Shown in pieces: positions 13,795 to 16,895 of a stretch of 16,895 nucleotides of DNA (its first letter is position 1; each line of letters opens with the position of its first letter). Source of the DNA: an uncultured Clostridium sp. (GTDB lineage: Bacteria; Bacillota; Clostridia; Clostridiales; Clostridiaceae); contig CAKVLD010000061.1 in the NCBI GenBank assembly GCA_934755305.1, forward strand, positions 1-16,895, given 5' to 3'. The notes below the pieces were generated by a model that saw only the letters and a list, made by a program, of their open reading frames with translations, ran no database searches and was not told the DNA's origin. The translations under genes were made by a program, and so were the position numbers.

Positions 13795-15120
13795 ATGGAT
13801 AATGTTTATGAATTTTTAAAGAAAGAATCTGGTATTAGATTCAGAGATACTATAGTTTTAGGTATTAGTGGTGGACCTGATTCAATGGCTTTACTTAAGT
13901 TGATGCTTAAGTTAAAGGAAGAATTAAATTTAGTTTTAGTGGTTGCTCATGTTAATCATAATGTTAGAGAGCAAAGTAATATTGAAGAAGAGTATTTAAG
14001 AAATTATTCAAATGAGGTAGGAGTTATTTTTGAGAGTATTAAGATAGATAGCTGGGGTGATGATAATTTTGAAAATGAAGCTAGAACTATAAGGTATAAT
14101 TTTTTTGATAAAGTTGTTCATGAATATAATGCAAAGTTTTTAATGACAGCACATCATGGAGACGATTTGATTGAAACTATTCTTATGAGAATAGTTAGAG
14201 GTTCTACTTTAAAAGGGTATAGTGGATTTAGTAAGTTTGTTTATAAGAAAGATTATACAATTGTTAGACCTTTTATTAGCGTAACTAAAGAAACTTTAGT
14301 AAAATATTGTGAAAATGAGAATGTTAAATATTATATTGATTATACTAATTATGAAGATATTCATACTAGAAATAGATATAGGAAGTATGTATTACCTTTT
14401 CTTAAAGAGGAAGATGCTAATGTAAATTTGAAGTTTTTGAAGTTTAGTGAAACATTACTTTTATATAATGAGTATGTTGATAAGGAAATGAACAGTGTAA
14501 TTAATAAAGTTTTTAAGGATGGAATATTAAGTATTAGTAAATTTAATGAAATACAGTATTTAATTCAAACAAAAATTATTTATAATATTTTGGAGAAAAT
14601 ATATGGAGATGATCTTTTCATTGTTACTAATACACATGTTAAACTTATATTTGATTTAATTAATGGAAGTAAAAAAAATAGTATAGTACATCTACCTAAT
14701 AATGTTAAAGTTATAAGGGCTTATGATGAAATTACATTTAATTTTGATGATAAGGAATTGGATGTATATGAAATTGAAATAAATGATGTTGTTAATTTGC
14801 CTAATGGTAAAAATATTATTAAAGTAGATGATAGTTATGATACAAGTAATAATGTGATTCGATTAAGCAGTGAGGATATTGTTTTACCACTTTACGTAAG
14901 AACTAGAAGAAATGGTGACAAGATGGAAGTAAAAGGCATGAATGGTAGAAAAAAAGTCAGTTCTATATTTGTGGATGCTAAAATTTCAAGTAGAGAAAGG
15001 CATATTTGGCCAGTAGTGTGTGATAGTAAAGACAATATAGTTTGGGTGCCTGGACTAAAAAAAAGTAAATTTGATATAGAAAATAGTGAAAAGTGTGATA
15101 TAATACTTAAGTACTATTAA
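13795..15120 (+). CDS. tilS: tRNA(Ile)-lysidine synthetase TilS
   Basis: A 441-residue protein that joins lysine to C34 of the CAU-anticodon tRNA-Ile in an ATP-dependent reaction, allowing it to read AUA. That matters in an AT-rich genome where ATA codons are frequent. ATG 13795 is chosen because GGGGAG (13785-13790) lies 4 bases before it; GTG 13783 is in frame but sits on that site. Seen: the PP-loop SGGPDS at 25-30, VVAHVNHNVR, TAHHGDDLIET (118-128), RNRYRKYVLPFL, and the typical C-terminal domain with RTRRNGDKM, GRKKVSSIFVDAKI and WPVV. Length is normal. Essential in most bacteria. Its stop is 16 bases before ftsH. Confidence 0.96.
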   Translation: MDNVYEFLKKESGIRFRDTIVLGISGGPDSMALLKLMLKLKEELNLVLVVAHVNHNVREQSNIEEEYLRNYSNEVGVIFESIKIDSWGDDNFENEARTIRYNFFDKVVHEYNAKFLMTAHHGDDLIETILMRIVRGSTLKGYSGFSKFVYKKDYTIVRPFISVTKETLVKYCENENVKYYIDYTNYEDIHTRNRYRKYVLPFLKEEDANVNLKFLKFSETLLLYNEYVDKEMNSVINKVFKDGILSISKFNEIQYLIQTKIIYNILEKIYGDDLFIVTNTHVKLIFDLINGSKKNSIVHLPNNVKVIRAYDEITFNFDDKELDVYEIEINDVVNLPNGKNIIKVDDSYDTSNNVIRLSSEDIVLPLYVRTRRNGDKMEVKGMNGRKKVSSIFVDAKISSRERHIWPVVCDSKDNIVWVPGLKKSKFDIENSEKCDIILKYY

Positions 15121-15136
15121 AGAAAGGGAGATTTTT

Positions 15137-16895
15137 ATGAAAAAGAAGAATTTGTTTAAAGATATGACACCTTATATTCTTTTACTTATTGTAATAAGTG
15201 TTGTTATGTATATTTTCAGTGTAAAGAATGTTAAGATTCATGATTTATCTTATAATGAATTTTTAACTAATCTTAATAATGAAAAAGTTGAAAAGTTAGA
15301 AGTAACACCTAAGAATAGTGAAAGTATTTATTATTTAACTGGTAAACTTAAAGGTTACTCTGAAAATGAAACATTTAAAGTAGTTGTTCCATTTACTGAT
15401 AGTGTTATTGAAAAAGTTTTAGATGTTGCAAGTTCACAGCAACTTGATGTTAAAACTAACAAGGATCCTGGAAGTATTAGTTGGATAGCTATTGTGCTTA
15501 ATATTTTACCTATTGTACTTTTAGTTGGCGTTAGTGTATGGATGGTTAAAGCACTTATGGGTAATGGAAAAGGTGGTTCGCTTGATTTTGGTAGAAGTAG
15601 AGCTAAATTAAACCAAGATGGTGGAAAGACAACATTTAAAGATGTTGCTGGTTTAAATGAAGAAAAGGAAGAAGTTAAAGAGTTAATTGACTTTTTAAAA
15701 AATCCTAAAAAGTTTCAAAAGTTAGGTGCTAGAATACCTAAAGGTGTTCTTTTGGTGGGGCCTCCAGGAACTGGTAAAACATTGCTAGCTAAGGCTGTGG
15801 CAGGAGAAGCAAAAGTACCATTTTATTATATAAGTGGTAGTGATTTTGTGGAATTATTTGTTGGTGTGGGTGCATCACGTGTTAGAGATATGTTTAAACA
15901 AGCTAAACAAACTGCACCATGTTTAATTTTCATAGATGAAATAGATGCAGTAGGTAGACAAAGAGGTACTGGTTTAGGTGGAGGACATGATGAGAGAGAA
16001 CAAACATTAAATCAATTACTTACTGAGATGGACGGCTTTGGTGCTAATGAAGGAATTATTATTATTGCCGCTACTAATAGACCTGATGTTCTTGATCCTG
16101 CACTTCTTCGTCCAGGAAGATTTGATAGACAAGTTACAGTTAATTTACCTGATGTCAGGGAAAGGGAAGCAATACTTGGAGTTCATGCAAAAAACAAAAT
16201 ATTAGATCAAGGAGTTAAACTAAAAGCTATTGCTGAAAGAACTCCTGGATATAGCGGAGCAGATCTAGAGAATTTACTTAACGAAGCTGCGCTTTTAGCT
16301 GTTAGAAGAAATAAGAATTCTATTGGTATGGATGAAATAGATGAGGCAAGCGATAGAGTGTTAATGGGACCTGCTAAAGTAAGTAGAAAAGTTACAGATT
16401 ATGAAAAGAATATCGTGGCTTATCACGAAAGTGGACATGCTGTTTTAGGTATTGAACTACCTAATGGAGAAGAAGTTCATAAAATTACTATTATTCCTAG
16501 AGGAATGGCTGGTGGTTATACTCAAATGCTTCCTAAAGAAGAAAGAACTCTTGTTGCTACTAAAGATGAACTTTTACAAAGAATTACAAGTTATTTAGGT
16601 GGTAGAGTTTCTGAAGAATTATTTTGCGGGGAAATATCTACTGGTGCAAGTGATGATTTTAAAAGAGCTACTCAAATAGCTAGAAGTATGGTTACTGAAT
16701 ATGGTATGAGTGATTTAGGACCTGTACAACTTGAACATAAAAGTGGAGAAGTGTTCTTAGGTAGAGATTATACAAGTAGTAATAAAAATTATAGTGACGC
16801 TGTTGCTCTTGAAATAGATAAAGAAATTAGAAAGATAATTGATGAGTGTTATAAGAAGGCTAAAGATATTTTATCTAAGAATAAAGGCTTAGTTG
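15137..16895 (+). CDS. ftsH: ATP-dependent membrane zinc protease FtsH (3' end outside the window)
   Basis: 586 residues are visible, without a stop; the family is about 610-680, so only the C-terminal end is missing. FtsH extracts and degrades misfolded membrane proteins and some soluble regulators, as a hexamer facing the cytoplasm. ATG 15137 has GGGAG at 15126-15130. Seen: membrane segments at about 10-27 and 114-136 with an extracytoplasmic domain between; AAA domain with FKDVAGLNEEKEE, Walker A GPPGTGKT (208-215), Walker B LIFIDEID, second region of homology DPALLRPGRFDR; then the zinc site HESGH (430-434; HEAGH is the more usual form) and GASDDF with the third ligand near 506-507. It follows tilS as in Bacillus, but without the hpt gene that usually lies between them. 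Confidence 0.97.
   Translation, partial: MKKKNLFKDMTPYILLLIVISVVMYIFSVKNVKIHDLSYNEFLTNLNNEKVEKLEVTPKNSESIYYLTGKLKGYSENETFKVVVPFTDSVIEKVLDVASSQQLDVKTNKDPGSISWIAIVLNILPIVLLVGVSVWMVKALMGNGKGGSLDFGRSRAKLNQDGGKTTFKDVAGLNEEKEEVKELIDFLKNPKKFQKLGARIPKGVLLVGPPGTGKTLLAKAVAGEAKVPFYYISGSDFVELFVGVGASRVRDMFKQAKQTAPCLIFIDEIDAVGRQRGTGLGGGHDEREQTLNQLLTEMDGFGANEGIIIIAATNRPDVLDPALLRPGRFDRQVTVNLPDVREREAILGVHAKNKILDQGVKLKAIAERTPGYSGADLENLLNEAALLAVRRNKNSIGMDEIDEASDRVLMGPAKVSRKVTDYEKNIVAYHESGHAVLGIELPNGEEVHKITIIPRGMAGGYTQMLPKEERTLVATKDELLQRITSYLGGRVSEELFCGEISTGASDDFKRATQIARSMVTEYGMSDLGPVQLEHKSGEVFLGRDYTSSNKNYSDAVALEIDKEIRKIIDECYKKAKDILSKNKGLV

Noticed and set aside
1..16895. CRISPR array, tRNA, rRNA or insertion sequence
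   Set aside because: No regularly spaced palindromic repeats, no cloverleaf or conserved rRNA segments, and no transposase or terminal inverted repeats were seen on either strand.

Overview
The window is very AT-rich and looks like chromosome of a low-GC Gram-positive bacterium (Bacillota, Bacilli-like; possibly one of the uncultured gut lineages near Mycoplasmatota/RF39 or Erysipelotrichia). The evidence is a lipoteichoic-acid-synthase-type sulfatase, tilS followed directly by ftsH, AGGAGG-type ribosome binding sites, promoters of the TTGAAT-17-TGnTATAAT type, and hairpin plus U-run terminators. Trp is read from TGG. None of the 12 visible stop codons is TGA (8 TAG, 4 TAA). The placement is an inference from gene content, not from a marker phylogeny.

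Layout. (1) 1-190: control region with a 10-bp inverted repeat, flanked on the left by the ribosome binding site of a minus-strand gene lying outside the window. (2) 192-3545: a three-gene operon: a small membrane-anchored protein of unknown function, a two-domain extracellular sensor joined to a degenerate GGDEF domain, and a YihY/BrkB-family membrane protein; it ends in a terminator. (3) 3546-3958: gene-free, with a promoter and a terminator that may bound a small RNA. (4) 3968-9806: the most interesting part, five consecutive genes for membrane-anchored or secreted proteins that share a C-terminal or main beta-rich module resembling the TasA/camelysin family (a PGW/PGF motif, then a Q-G-[KQ]-x-F motif near the end). 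Two carry long arrays of acidic DxDxDG calcium-binding-type repeats with regularly placed C-x-[LV]-N-C pairs. Three have the signal sequence ending GATFAYF (or a variant) typical of SipW-dependent substrates, and one of these also has a LamG/concanavalin-like C-terminal domain. (5) 9841-10990, minus strand: a remnant DUF4143-type ATPase gene whose ATP-binding N-terminus is gone and is replaced by a copy of the gene's own 3' end. (6) 11150-16895: an operon of an LtaS-type enzyme, an unknown membrane-anchored protein, tilS and ftsH (cut by the window end).

How the parts may work together (inference): region 4 could encode an extracellular fibre or matrix system, with the 182-residue protein at 7320 as the abundant subunit (strongest Shine-Dalgarno, best promoter, distinct codon use), the two calcium-repeat proteins as membrane-tethered stalks or anchors displaying the same fold, and the LamG-fused protein as an adhesive tip. 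No SipW peptidase or sortase is in the window. The upstream GGDEF-like sensor is a possible but unproven regulator; its catalytic motif is degenerate.
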